15,593 nt of DNA from JAAYDF01 sp964511155 (GCA_964511155.1 CAZEEJ010000139.1:1-15593); one strand, 5' to 3'. Shown: positions 1 to 7,391, numbered from the stretch's first letter. The notes: a model not told the origin generated them from the sequence alone. A program made the numbers and translations.

Positions 1-2
1 TC

Positions 3-3000
3 ACGAGCCAGTTCGCCTCGCAAGCCGCTGGTGCCGTTCACTGCAAGTCCTCGTCGCCGATGATTGTGAATAACACAATCGCGGGCAACACCGGCAGTGG
101 AATTTCGTTCGACTCCGGATCACCCACCGTCGTCAACAACCTTCTGGCGTTCAACGGTTCCGCGATCTACAGGGCAGCGGGCACTCCCATCCTTCGACAC
201 AACTGTGCGTACACTCCGGAGGACTCCAATTACGTGGGATTGTCGGACCCGACAGGGGCCGACGGCAATATCAACGTGGATCCTCTGCTGGCACACGTAG
301 ACTCTGGGAATCTTCACATTCAGCCGGATTCACCTTGCGTGGACGCCGGCGATGACAGCGTCGTGGACGGCTCCTGGAGGGACATGGATAACCAATCCAG
401 AATCATGGGGGCGCACGTGGACATCGGGGCCGATGAATCGGACGGAACCGTATGGCCGCCCGATCCGTCCGGTGTTGTTTACGTCAGTCCGGATGGCGAT
501 GACGCCGACGATGGTTGGTCCTGGTCCTTGGCCAAGCGGACGGTGCAGGCGGGGGTGAATGCCGCCGCGCTTCGGGGCGCGGAGGTCTGGGTACGCAGTG
601 GGACCTACTTTGAGCGGATCCAAATGCAGGCCCAGGTCAGGCTTTACGGCGGCTTCAGCGGGGGGGAGTCCGAGCGGGATCAAAGGGATTGGACGGCGCA
701 CGTCACGATTCTGGACGGCCAGCGAAGTGGCAGGGTCGTTACGGTGATCGCGGGCAACCCCACGGGCAGGATTGACGGCTTCACGATCCGCAACGGTAAG
801 CCGGACTCCAACGGCTACGGCGGTGGAATCTCCGCCGCGGGGTTGACGATCGCCAACAACATCATCACGGGCAACACGGCGTATGGGGGAGGCGGGGTAT
901 CCTGCTCGAGTTCGGCCGTACTCGTCAACAACACCATCTTCGCGAACAGTGCCTATAAGGGAGGCGGTGTATACTGTGGCGGGGAAACGACCCTGGTCAA
1001 CAACACGATCATGATAAACTTCAGCTCCACCGATGGTGGCGGCCTCTATTACTATTCCTCAGTAACCATCGTCAACACCATCGTGGCTCATAACTCGTCA
1101 GGTATCTACAGCCAAGCCGGAACGGTCACGCTTCGGCACAACTGCGTGTACGGCAATGGAGCTTACGATTATTCCGGCTTGCCCGATCCCACGGGGACCG
1201 ACGGCAATATCAACCTAAACCCTCAACTGGATGCGGTGGCGTACGGTGGTTGGCACCTTCAGCCGAGTTCACCCTGCGTGGACGCCGGCGACTCCAGCAT
1301 CGAACTGGGCGAAGAGTGGGATATCGACCATCAAGCTCGGGTCATCGGCGAGCGTGTGGATATCGGAGCGGATGAGTCGAACGGCGAAAACTGGGCAACC
1401 GGTCCCCGGGTAGTCGTACGCGTGAGTCCAGACGGCAGCGACACCAACGACGGCCTGTCCTGGACCTTCCCCAAGCGAACGCTGCAGGCCGGGATTGACG
1501 CCGCCGCGGCCGTGGGGGGGCAGGTCTGGGTCATGTCCGGCATATACTCCGAGCGCATCACGCTCCGTCCCCATGCTCACGTTTTCGGCGGCTTCGCCGG
1601 GCACGAAGCCGCACAGGATCAACGCAACTGGACCGCTTACTACTGCATTCTCGATGGTCAGGCGGGGGGCTCCGTCGTGACGTCCGAGGCGCCGGGCTAC
1701 CTGACGAGCACGCTCGACGGCTTCATCGTGACGAACGGAAGCGCGGCCGAAGGTGGGGGCGTTCATTGTTTCTACTCGGCGCCAGGGATCGCCAACAACG
1801 TCATCGGAAACAATACGGCTTCCGTTTCCGGAGGCGGGATCTTCTGCAAGTATGCCGGACCGTTGATCACCCGCAATACGATCACCACCAACAGCGCTTC
1901 TTCCGGCGGTGGGATTTACTGCACGTATGCCTCACCGTTGATTGCCGATAACACGATCAGCACCAACAGCGCTTCTTTCGGCGGCGGACTCTACTGCGAC
2001 CGGTCCTCACCGGCCATCGCCGATAACGAGATCTCGGGAAACAACGCCACTACGTCCGGCGGTGGAATCTACTGCGCCGTGTCCTCACCCAGGATCACCG
2101 GTAGCGTACTCAGCGGGAACATCGCTTCGTCTTGGGGAGGGGGGCTCTGCTCCGATTCCGGGTCTGACCCGATCGTGGCCGACACCTCGATTCTTGGGAA
2201 CAACGCCGGGTCCGGTGGAGGTATCTGCGCCTATTCGAGACCAGAGATTGTGAACACCAGGATTTCGGGAAACGTCGCCTCGCTGCTCGGCGGTGGAATC
2301 TACAGCGCGCACGCTGTGGCGATCACGAACAGTGTGATCGATGAGAACCGAGCAACCTCTGGTGGGGGTGTGTACCTTGATGATGGGCTTGTCATGGTGA
2401 TGATGAACACCGTGGTCAGGGGAAACAGTGCGTCCTCCGCCGGTGGTGGGATATACGTCGCATCGCCGAGATTTGGTTCGAGAGTGGCGGGCAGCACGCT
2501 CGTGGGAAATGTTGCGCCTTCCGGCGGCGCCATCTATTGTACGACCACCCGGGAGCTGCATCTTGGCGCCACGATTGTGGCGCTCAACTCGTCGGGTATC
2601 CACATGGCCGCAGGGACAGGGCTCCTGGCCCGGTACAACTGTGTCTATGCCAACGGGGTATACAACTTCCATGGCGTGCCGGACCCCACGGGGACGGTGG
2701 GCAATATGTCGGTGGACCCTCGATTCGTCATCTCGCCGGATGCTGGGCCGGACGGCATTTGGGGCACGGCCGACGACAATCCCGGCGATCTGCGGCTCTC
2801 GGCTGGTTCGCCTTGCATTGACGCGGGGGACGACTATCTCCTGACCGATTTCCTTGACCTCGACGGTGATGGAGACACAAGCGAGCCGGTGCCCTTCGAC
2901 TTGGCGGGTGCGAACCGATTCGTGGACGATCCGGCCACCCCGGATACGGGAGCCGGGACACCGCCGATCGTGGACATGGGTGCGTATGAGTACATCCCGC

Positions 3001-3530
3001 GGCCGCAGCCGGTCACTCTGATATCCGCGGCCTCGCGCAAGCAACATCAGGCGGCAGGCGTGTTCGAGGTCAACCTGCCGTTGCCTTTTGGGGGGCAGGC
3101 AGGTGTTGAGTGCCGGGCCGGTGGGCCAACCCACCTCGTGCTCACTTTCAGCGGCCCCGCCGCGGGGGCGAGCGTGCAGACCTCGGCGGGCACCATCGAC
3201 GAGGTCACGGTGAACGGCAGCGAGGTCATCGTGGCTCTGGCCAACACTCCGAACCCGGGTTATTTCACCTTGGCCGTGGTCGGTGTTGAGGGCCTTGACG
3301 GTGAGGTCGAATTGCACATTGGTTGCCTGACCGGGGACACCAATGCCGATGGAGTGACCAACATCCTGGATCTCGTGCAAACCCGGAACGTACTTGACCA
3401 GTCAGTCACCGGGTCCAACTTCCGTGCCGATGTGACCGCGGACGGGGTGATTGACATCCACGATTTGCTGTTGATCCGCGCCAACCTGAACACGACGCTC
3501 GGCGATTGGGCAAGCACCGGAGGTTTCTGA
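3..3530 (+). CDS. Secreted modular right-handed parallel beta-helix protein with C-terminal dockerin (5' end outside window)
   Basis: The frame is open from the left edge, and the residues before the first ATG (position 60) already fit the repeat pattern, so the true start lies upstream. At least three modules are visible: the tail of one (to about 440), a second (about 474-1373) and a third (about 1410-2990). The last two open with a V-x-V-S-P-D-G-x-D block leading to a V(W)V-x-SG-x-Y strand. They continue as GGG(I/V)YC beta-helix coils of about 25 residues and close with an SPC(V/I)DAGD...DIGADE/DMGAYE cap. A beta-sandwich-like segment (about 3000-3320) precedes a dockerin (about 3324-3500) with two calcium loops, DTNADGVTNILD and DVTADGVIDIHD. 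The family is extracellular, often polysaccharide-binding or adhesive; no catalytic residues of a polysaccharide lyase could be assigned. A dockerin implies a cohesin partner elsewhere. Substrate is unknown. Confidence 0.9.
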   Translation, partial: TSQFASQAAGAVHCKSSSPMIVNNTIAGNTGSGISFDSGSPTVVNNLLAFNGSAIYRAAGTPILRHNCAYTPEDSNYVGLSDPTGADGNINVDPLLAHVDSGNLHIQPDSPCVDAGDDSVVDGSWRDMDNQSRIMGAHVDIGADESDGTVWPPDPSGVVYVSPDGDDADDGWSWSLAKRTVQAGVNAAALRGAEVWVRSGTYFERIQMQAQVRLYGGFSGGESERDQRDWTAHVTILDGQRSGRVVTVIAGNPTGRIDGFTIRNGKPDSNGYGGGISAAGLTIANNIITGNTAYGGGGVSCSSSAVLVNNTIFANSAYKGGGVYCGGETTLVNNTIMINFSSTDGGGLYYYSSVTIVNTIVAHNSSGIYSQAGTVTLRHNCVYGNGAYDYSGLPDPTGTDGNINLNPQLDAVAYGGWHLQPSSPCVDAGDSSIELGEEWDIDHQARVIGERVDIGADESNGENWATGPRVVVRVSPDGSDTNDGLSWTFPKRTLQAGIDAAAAVGGQVWVMSGIYSERITLRPHAHVFGGFAGHEAAQDQRNWTAYYCILDGQAGGSVVTSEAPGYLTSTLDGFIVTNGSAAEGGGVHCFYSAPGIANNVIGNNTASVSGGGIFCKYAGPLITRNTITTNSASSGGGIYCTYASPLIADNTISTNSASFGGGLYCDRSSPAIADNEISGNNATTSGGGIYCAVSSPRITGSVLSGNIASSWGGGLCSDSGSDPIVADTSILGNNAGSGGGICAYSRPEIVNTRISGNVASLLGGGIYSAHAVAITNSVIDENRATSGGGVYLDDGLVMVMMNTVVRGNSASSAGGGIYVASPRFGSRVAGSTLVGNVAPSGGAIYCTTTRELHLGATIVALNSSGIHMAAGTGLLARYNCVYANGVYNFHGVPDPTGTVGNMSVDPRFVISPDAGPDGIWGTADDNPGDLRLSAGSPCIDAGDDYLLTDFLDLDGDGDTSEPVPFDLAGANRFVDDPATPDTGAGTPPIVDMGAYEYIPRPQPVTLISAASRKQHQAAGVFEVNLPLPFGGQAGVECRAGGPTHLVLTFSGPAAGASVQTSAGTIDEVTVNGSEVIVALANTPNPGYFTLAVVGVEGLDGEVELHIGCLTGDTNADGVTNILDLVQTRNVLDQSVTGSNFRADVTADGVIDIHDLLLIRANLNTTLGDWASTGGF
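1860..2009 (+). repeat. 75-bp direct duplication inside the beta-helix coding region
   Basis: Two adjacent 75-bp units (1860-1934 and 1935-2009) share the block aacagcgcttctt and most flanking bases. Each encodes one 25-residue coil ending in GGG(I/L)YC. The neighbouring coils are more diverged at the DNA level, so this pair looks like the most recent coil duplication or gene conversion in the gene. Confidence 0.7.
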
Positions 3531-3577
3531 CCGCCAAGAATTCGTGGCAAGCCTGTGCGATTGCCGAAGGCATGAAA

Positions 3578-3606
3578 AACGGAGAGGGGGGGATTCGAAC
3601 CCCCGG
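3578..3606. repeat. 29-bp direct repeat, left copy (tRNA-Ser 3' end)
   Basis: This 29-bp stretch is identical to 6316-6344. It covers the T arm, the 3' acceptor strand, the discriminator and two bases beyond the gene end of tRNA-Ser. Duplicated tRNA 3' ends flanking a segment are the usual footprint of tyrosine-recombinase integration (attL/attR). No integrase is visible between the copies, so the att reading is an inference. Confidence 0.6.
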
Positions 3607-3625
3607 GGACGCCCAAGTCGCGCAA
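3580..3625 (-). pseudogene. tRNA-Ser 3'-half remnant
   Basis: On the minus strand this has a complete T arm (GGGGG-TTCGAAT-CCCCC), a 3' acceptor strand CCTCTCC and discriminator G, all as in the intact tRNA-Ser at 6318-6405. The long variable arm is still alignable with one inserted base (aagtcg core shared). A short GCGC/GCGT stem could still form. Upstream of about 3625 no serine anticodon arm and no GGAGAGG acceptor strand can be found; a GGCCGAG-like D-loop trace near 3653-3660 is too weak to rely on. It is either an att-type 3' duplicate or a decayed second tRNA-Ser. Confidence 0.6.
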
Positions 3626-3715
3626 ACCTGGTGGAGCGCTGGTCGGTGCGATGCTCGGCCCGGCTGCCCCGCGTGTCGACCGATACAATCGCAGCGGGAG
3701 TCGGGAAGCTCCTGT

Positions 3716-5686
3716 TCAGACGATGCTGACGTAGCGATGAGTCGGAACCGGACGGCCCGGACTGAAGCTCCGCAGATCGTCGATTCGGGCGGCCACTGGC
3801 CTGTTTGCCGCCTGGCCAAGGGTCATCCGTACGACTTGCTCCAGGGACTCGGGTGTCATCTCGACGCGGGCATTGACTACCAACCGCGCCTCGGGGGATG
3901 AACCCGTCAGCCGGCCGCGGACCGAAACCTCGGCATCGGAGCGGGTGAGATTGCCCGCCAGAATTCCCTGCGGCGTCGAGAGCATAATCTTCACGTGCCC
4001 CACCGCAGCCGCCCGCCTGGCGAACTCGTCCTTGAAGGACTCCAACAGCCCGCGGCAAAAACCGTGCCAATCAACCCTGCCGCCCGTCGCCGAGAGATCG
4101 CATGTGGCGTTCAGCCATCCCAGGACGGCTTCGCCTCGCGCGTAGCGGTCATAGTCAACCGCAGTGATTCTTCCGCCCGCGACATGATCGGTCAGGACCG
4201 CCTCGAGCCACTCGTCCACGCCTTCGCCCGTCTGGGCAGAGATGAACCGTACCGGTCGGCCAGGGAGTTGGTCGGCCAGCAGATGCTGCAACGCAACTCG
4301 CTCGCTCGAGGAGAGCAGGTCCACCTTGTTGATGACGATCATGTCGGCTTCTTCGAGTTGCTTACGAAAGATGTACGCGGCATCCGGGTGCATGGCCGTC
4401 GTCTCGCCGGATAGCGTCGTTCGGATGCGCTCCGGATCGGCCAGAACCGAGAGCGGCGTCAGAGCAAACTGCTGTCGATAACGATCCTTGAGGGGTTGTA
4501 GAATCGTCGCCGAGAGATCCGTGCAACTGCCCACGGGCTCGCCGATGAGCACATCGGCATGAACCCCATTCCTCAGGGCGGACGCGGCATCGAGCATGGC
4601 GTTGAAGTTGCAGCAGAAGCAGCTACCCGCTACCTCGCGAACCTCGAACCCCTGTTGGGCGAGCAGGCCCGTATCGACGAGATTGGGGGCCTGGTCGTTG
4701 GTGATGAGGCCAACGCGTTGCCCGCGCGCTGCCAGGCGACGAGCTGCTTCCCAGAGCAATGTCGTTTTGCCTGCGCCCAGGAACCCGCCCACGAAGATCA
4801 GACGTGTTGACTGCATGGTCGTGCCTCTGTTTGTGCTATCGCCCGTGCTCTGGCCCAGATTCGGCTGAGCTTTCAGCCCGGGCTTCACGACGTACTCGTA
4901 CAGCCCTGCACCACCCATGGCCCCGGCGATCGGACCAAGGATGTAGACGGTCAGGAAGCCCCAATGCGGACCGGGGATCGCCACAGACCCCCATCCCGCA
5001 AAGCAAGCGAACAGACGAGGGCCAAAATCCCGGGCCGGATTGAAGCCCGCCTGGGTCAGCGGGGCCAGCACCGAAATGAGCACCGAGACCGTCAGGCCGA
5101 TGAATACCGGCAGCAGTCTGTTGCCCGGGCTACCAGTATTAAGAGGCTCGGTGACAGCAAAGATGAAGAACGCCAGGAAGGCCGTGCCGATCGCTTCGGC
5201 CAGCATGGCCTGCAGCGGCGAAACACAGTCCACCGGCCAGTGCATGACGCGGGCGATCGCAGGATTGGGAAAGTACTGGCCGTACACCATCGCCGACAGT
5301 TCGCTGCCTGACTGCCCCCGCACAATGCGGTTGGCGGCCTCGAACTGAACCAGAACACCATCGAAGAGCAGGTACAACGTGGCTGCGGCCAGGATGGCCC
5401 CCAACAGTTGCGCGGCCAGGTAAGCGGGGACTCGCCGGATCGGAAACTGCCGAAAAGCACTGAACGCCAGGGTTATCGCCGGGTTCATGTGAGCCCCGGA
5501 AATGGCGCCCGTGGCGTAGATACCCAACGCGATCGCGATACCCCAAACAATCGCTACTTGCCAGATTCCCGTCTGGGCGCCGGTCAGCACCGCGGCATGG
5601 ACGGAGCCCACGCCGAAAAACACGAGGATGTACGTCCCGATGGTTTCGGCCAGGAAGGATCGTCGCAGGCTCCAGGCGGCAATCAT
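3716..5686 (-). CDS. Aquaglyceroporin fused to G3E-family (CobW/P47K) GTPase
   Basis: This is one open frame of 656 codons. Residues 1-270 are a MIP channel close to GlpF: six membrane segments, the pore motifs NPA at 68-70 and NPARD at 216-220, and a shared AGWGSVA stretch after the second. Residues 271-290 form a short polar linker. Residues 291-656 are a G3E GTPase: Walker A GFLGAGKTT (301-309), a CFCC metal-binding motif (356-359, the family CxCC), an EPVG loop, NKVD (453-456) and SAQTGEG. The C-terminal part resembles P47K-type proteins. The start at 5686 is preferred over an upstream ATG at 5740 because GAGGAGG lies 7 bases before it and padR ends one base upstream. An internal ATG (4816) preceded by AGAGG could also give a separate GTPase. 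A role in metal or metalloid uptake and delivery is inferred. Confidence 0.88.
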   Translation of the reverse strand: MIAAWSLRRSFLAETIGTYILVFFGVGSVHAAVLTGAQTGIWQVAIVWGIAIALGIYATGAISGAHMNPAITLAFSAFRQFPIRRVPAYLAAQLLGAILAAATLYLLFDGVLVQFEAANRIVRGQSGSELSAMVYGQYFPNPAIARVMHWPVDCVSPLQAMLAEAIGTAFLAFFIFAVTEPLNTGSPGNRLLPVFIGLTVSVLISVLAPLTQAGFNPARDFGPRLFACFAGWGSVAIPGPHWGFLTVYILGPIAGAMGGAGLYEYVVKPGLKAQPNLGQSTGDSTNRGTTMQSTRLIFVGGFLGAGKTTLLWEAARRLAARGQRVGLITNDQAPNLVDTGLLAQQGFEVREVAGSCFCCNFNAMLDAASALRNGVHADVLIGEPVGSCTDLSATILQPLKDRYRQQFALTPLSVLADPERIRTTLSGETTAMHPDAAYIFRKQLEEADMIVINKVDLLSSSERVALQHLLADQLPGRPVRFISAQTGEGVDEWLEAVLTDHVAGGRITAVDYDRYARGEAVLGWLNATCDLSATGGRVDWHGFCRGLLESFKDEFARRAAAVGHVKIMLSTPQGILAGNLTRSDAEVSVRGRLTGSSPEARLVVNARVEMTPESLEQVVRMTLGQAANRPVAARIDDLRSFSPGRPVPTHRYVSIV

Positions 5687-5687
5687 C

Positions 5688-6062
5688 TCAACGCCTCCTC
5701 TTGGAGATCCGGCTTTCCATAACCGTGGCCAAATCGTCAATGGCCTGCCGATACTCCTGGAGGGTTTTCAGCCACGTGTCCATACAGGCCCGGCCTCGGC
5801 ATGTCAGCGTGTAGCGCCGCTTGGCCGGGCCCGCCTCGGCCGTGTCCCACTCGCCCTTGACCAAGTCCTGCTCCTCTAGGGCGCTCAACACACGATAGAT
5901 GCCGGCGTAGTCGGGCGGTGAGTCGCGAAACATCACCAGCTTCCGAAGCCGTTGCGCGATCAGATACCCATGCACCGGTTCACCGGCGAGTACCGACATC
6001 AGGGCCGGTTGCAGCAAGCGCGCAAGGGATCTGCCGGAACAAGAACAGTTGTTGAAGTCCAC
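5688..6062 (-). CDS. PadR-family transcriptional regulator with N-terminal Cys pair
   Basis: A 124-residue winged-helix regulator. The PadR fold is clear: an LLQPALMSVLAGEPVHGYLIAQRL recognition-domain start (residue numbers about 16-39), the D-Y-A-G-I-Y-R-V-L helix, and the wing signature GPAKRRYTLT. A short C-terminal helix (WLKTLQEYRQAIDDL) would dimerise. The start codon is GTG (6062), with GAGGAG 8 bases upstream. Residues 6 and 8 are cysteines (NCSCSG), which could sense a metal or thiol stress. The stop TGA and the ATG of the channel-GTPase gene form TGAGATG, so the two genes are translationally coupled and PadR very probably controls this operon. PadR proteins are usually repressors released by a ligand; the ligand here is unknown. 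Confidence 0.9.
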   Translation of the reverse strand: MDFNNCSCSGRSLARLLQPALMSVLAGEPVHGYLIAQRLRKLVMFRDSPPDYAGIYRVLSALEEQDLVKGEWDTAEAGPAKRRYTLTCRGRACMDTWLKTLQEYRQAIDDLATVMESRISKRRR

Positions 6063-6081
6063 TATATGTGCTCCTCATATA
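6063..6081. promoter_or_regulatory. Inverted repeat over padR ribosome binding site, candidate operator
   Basis: TATATG and CATATA half-sites are separated by 7 bases and enclose the GAGGAG ribosome binding site of padR. PadR proteins commonly bind AT-rich inverted repeats in their own promoters, so autoregulation is likely but inferred. A possible TTGATT-N16-TAGCAT promoter lies just upstream on the minus strand. Confidence 0.45.
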
Positions 6082-6315
6082 TCGGTTGGCCATGCTAACG
6101 TCCACCCGCACAGAATCAAGCCCGTGGAATCCTCTCATCGGACAACTGATATGGGAGCAGCCCGGCTGGTCGTCGTGGTCTTTCTCTCGTTATCGCGTCG
6201 ATGTGGCGGTGACTCACGCCGCGGCCTTGGGCTTGACCCGGGACCGCGGATTGACCTTCCGCGCGAAAAGAGTCGAGCCGCGTGTTCAGCCGGCGGGTCT
6301 CTCGCCGCGAACTAC

Positions 6316-6344
6316 AACGGAGAGGGGGGGATTCGAACCCCCGG
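6316..6344. repeat. 29-bp direct repeat, right copy (within intact tRNA-Ser)
   Basis: Identical to 3578-3606 and lying in the intact tRNA gene. The geometry, with an intact tRNA at one end and the 3' fragment in the same orientation 2.7 kb downstream of its 3' end, is that expected for an element inserted at a tRNA gene. Confidence 0.6.
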
Positions 6345-6405
6345 TACGAACAAGTCGTACACAGCCTTTCCAAGGCTGCTCCTTAAGCCGCTCGGACACC
6401 TCTCC
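6318..6405 (-). tRNA. tRNA-Ser (anticodon GGA)
   Basis: The minus strand folds as a class II tRNA of 88 nt. It has acceptor stem GGAGAGG/CCTCTCC with discriminator G, a D arm with TCC/GGA, anticodon arm CAGCC-TTGGAAA-GGCTG (anticodon GGA, reading UCC and UCU), and a long variable arm GTACGA/TCGTAC typical of serine tRNA. The T arm is GGGGG-TTCGAAT-CCCCC. The CCA end is not encoded. Between this gene and padR (6082-6317) I see no convincing gene. Confidence 0.96.
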
Positions 6406-6475
6406 AAGCGGCCGCATTATACCGGCAATGTGAGCACCGCGGCAACCCGCTGCCGGCGCGGGGGCGGGCGGGTGG

Positions 6476-6496
6476 CCCAAGTCCTCCGGACTTGGG
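6476..6496. repeat. Intergenic perfect hairpin (9-bp stem, 3-nt loop)
   Basis: CCCAAGTCC and GGACTTGGG flank a TCC loop. There is no T-run, so it is not a canonical terminator. It lies in the 347-base space between tRNA-Ser and the double-ACT gene, which also holds a pyrimidine-rich TCTCACT-type stretch (about 6622-6646) and a 12-bp palindrome CTGAGGCCTCAG (6692-6703), but no gene I can support. Confidence 0.5.
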
Positions 6497-6653
6497 GGAG
6501 CGATTGTCGGTGCGGCTCAATGTCGAGTGACCCCGGGAGCTCCCGACCCCGAGAAACAACCGCTGGACCCCTGCTGCCCTCACCGTCGGCGAAAGCCCAC
6601 AGAACACGCCGCGGGCACGGGTCTCTCACCTCTCACTTCTCACTTCCCCATCG

Positions 6654-6682
6654 TTGCATAACGCCAGGCCGGGTTTTAGACT
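6654..6682 (+). promoter_or_regulatory. Candidate sigma70 promoter for the double-ACT gene
   Basis: TTGCAT (6654-6659) and TAGACT (6677-6682) are separated by exactly 17 bases, each matching four of six consensus bases. Transcription would begin near 6689, giving a leader of about 64 bases that contains the palindrome at 6692-6703 before the ribosome binding site. Confidence 0.4.
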
Positions 6683-6752
6683 AAACATTCTCTGAGGCCT
6701 CAGGGTGATCTGAGGCTTCGGGGTGACCGGAGCAACCGCACAGGAGTTGGCC

Positions 6753-7295
6753 ATGCCGAATTACGCGTTACTGACCGCCAGCGGGCGGGACCGACCGGGC
6801 ATCGTCTCGGCGATCACCGGCGTGCTGCTGGAATGCGACTGCAACATCGAAGATTCCCAGATGGCCCGGCTGGGCCCCTCCTTCGCCTGCATGTTGATGA
6901 TCCGCATGCCCGAGGGGCTGGTCAGCCAGCAGTTGACCCAGCGGCTGCAGGACGTGGCCGGCCAACTCGGCCTGCGCTTCGACGTCCAGGACCTGCGACC
7001 CGAGGAGGCCAGCGAGACCCGGACCGACCAGCCCAGGCACCTCATCCACGTCTACGGTGCCGACCGCAAGGGGATCGTCCACCGCATCACCCAGCATCTC
7101 GCCGAGCACAGCGTCAACGTGACCAACCTGCACACCGAGGTCATCCACCACGAGTCGCCGCTCTACGTCATGATGATCGAGGTGGAGGTGCCGCCGTACG
7201 TCGACGTCTCCCGCCTGCAGGATCGCCTGACCGCCATCGGCAAGGGACTGGAGATCGTCGTCGCGATGAAGCCCAAGGACGACGCCCGGTTCTGA
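6753..7295 (+). CDS. Double ACT-domain protein, GcvR-like
   Basis: A 180-residue protein made of two ACT domains. The first opens YALLTASGRDRPGIVSAITG and continues CDCNIEDSQMARLG (about residues 3-80). The second opens LIHVYGADRKGIVHRITQHL and continues VNVTNLHTEV (about 96-175). Both carry the D-R-x-G-I turn that forms the amino-acid-binding interface. Length and arrangement match GcvR, which in E. coli represses the glycine cleavage operon by binding GcvA. No GcvA partner is visible here, so the regulated target is open; a general amino-acid-sensing role is safer. The start at ATG 6753 is chosen because CAGGAG lies 6 bases upstream; a GTG at 6723 is in frame but has no such site. It converges on lptB. 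Confidence 0.85.
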   Translation: MPNYALLTASGRDRPGIVSAITGVLLECDCNIEDSQMARLGPSFACMLMIRMPEGLVSQQLTQRLQDVAGQLGLRFDVQDLRPEEASETRTDQPRHLIHVYGADRKGIVHRITQHLAEHSVNVTNLHTEVIHHESPLYVMMIEVEVPPYVDVSRLQDRLTAIGKGLEIVVAMKPKDDARF

Positions 7296-7308
7296 GCGTT
7301 CCGCGCCC

Positions 7309-7331
7309 GGCACCGGCGAGACGCCGGTGCC
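7309..7331. terminator. Strong GC hairpin between convergent genes
   Basis: A 10-bp perfect stem, GGCACCGGCG/CGCCGGTGCC with loop AGA, begins 14 bases after the double-ACT stop codon and sits between two genes that converge. There is no T-run, so intrinsic termination is uncertain; it could act with Rho or simply block read-through from both sides. Confidence 0.45.
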
Positions 7332-7391
7332 ACACCGAATCAACGCCGGTGCCACACCGAATCAACGCCGGTGCCACACCGAATCAACGCC
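7321..7391. repeat. 22-bp tandem repeat, 3.2 copies
   Basis: Three identical 22-bp units (7321-7342, 7343-7364, 7365-7386) and a 5-base partial fill the space up to the lptB stop codon. Each unit carries CGCCGGTGCC, the right arm of the hairpin at 7309-7331. Units are directly abutting with no spacers, so this is not a CRISPR array. Confidence 0.95.

Noticed and set aside
2085..3380. Long open frame (431 codons) antisense to the beta-helix gene
   Set aside because: It mirrors a GC-rich coding strand with strong codon bias. Its translation has low-complexity Arg/His-rich text, no recognisable domain and no ribosome binding site, while the plus frame has clear repeats and a dockerin.
3506..3901. 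Open frame reading through the tRNA-Ser remnant (NGEGGIRTPG peptide)
   Set aside because: This peptide is the well-known false translation of the antisense strand of a serine-type tRNA 3' end. The same applies to the frame over the intact tRNA at 6318-6405.
6218..6290. Minus-strand open tail ending KVNPRSRVKPKAAA before a TGA, between tRNA-Ser and padR
   Set aside because: It looks like a basic protein tail, but an in-frame TGA lies only about 20 codons upstream and there is no start codon with a ribosome binding site, so no gene is called.
7321..7391. Possible CRISPR array at 7321 or 14688
   Set aside because: Units directly abut with no spacers, and no cas gene is visible. Both are plain tandem repeats.
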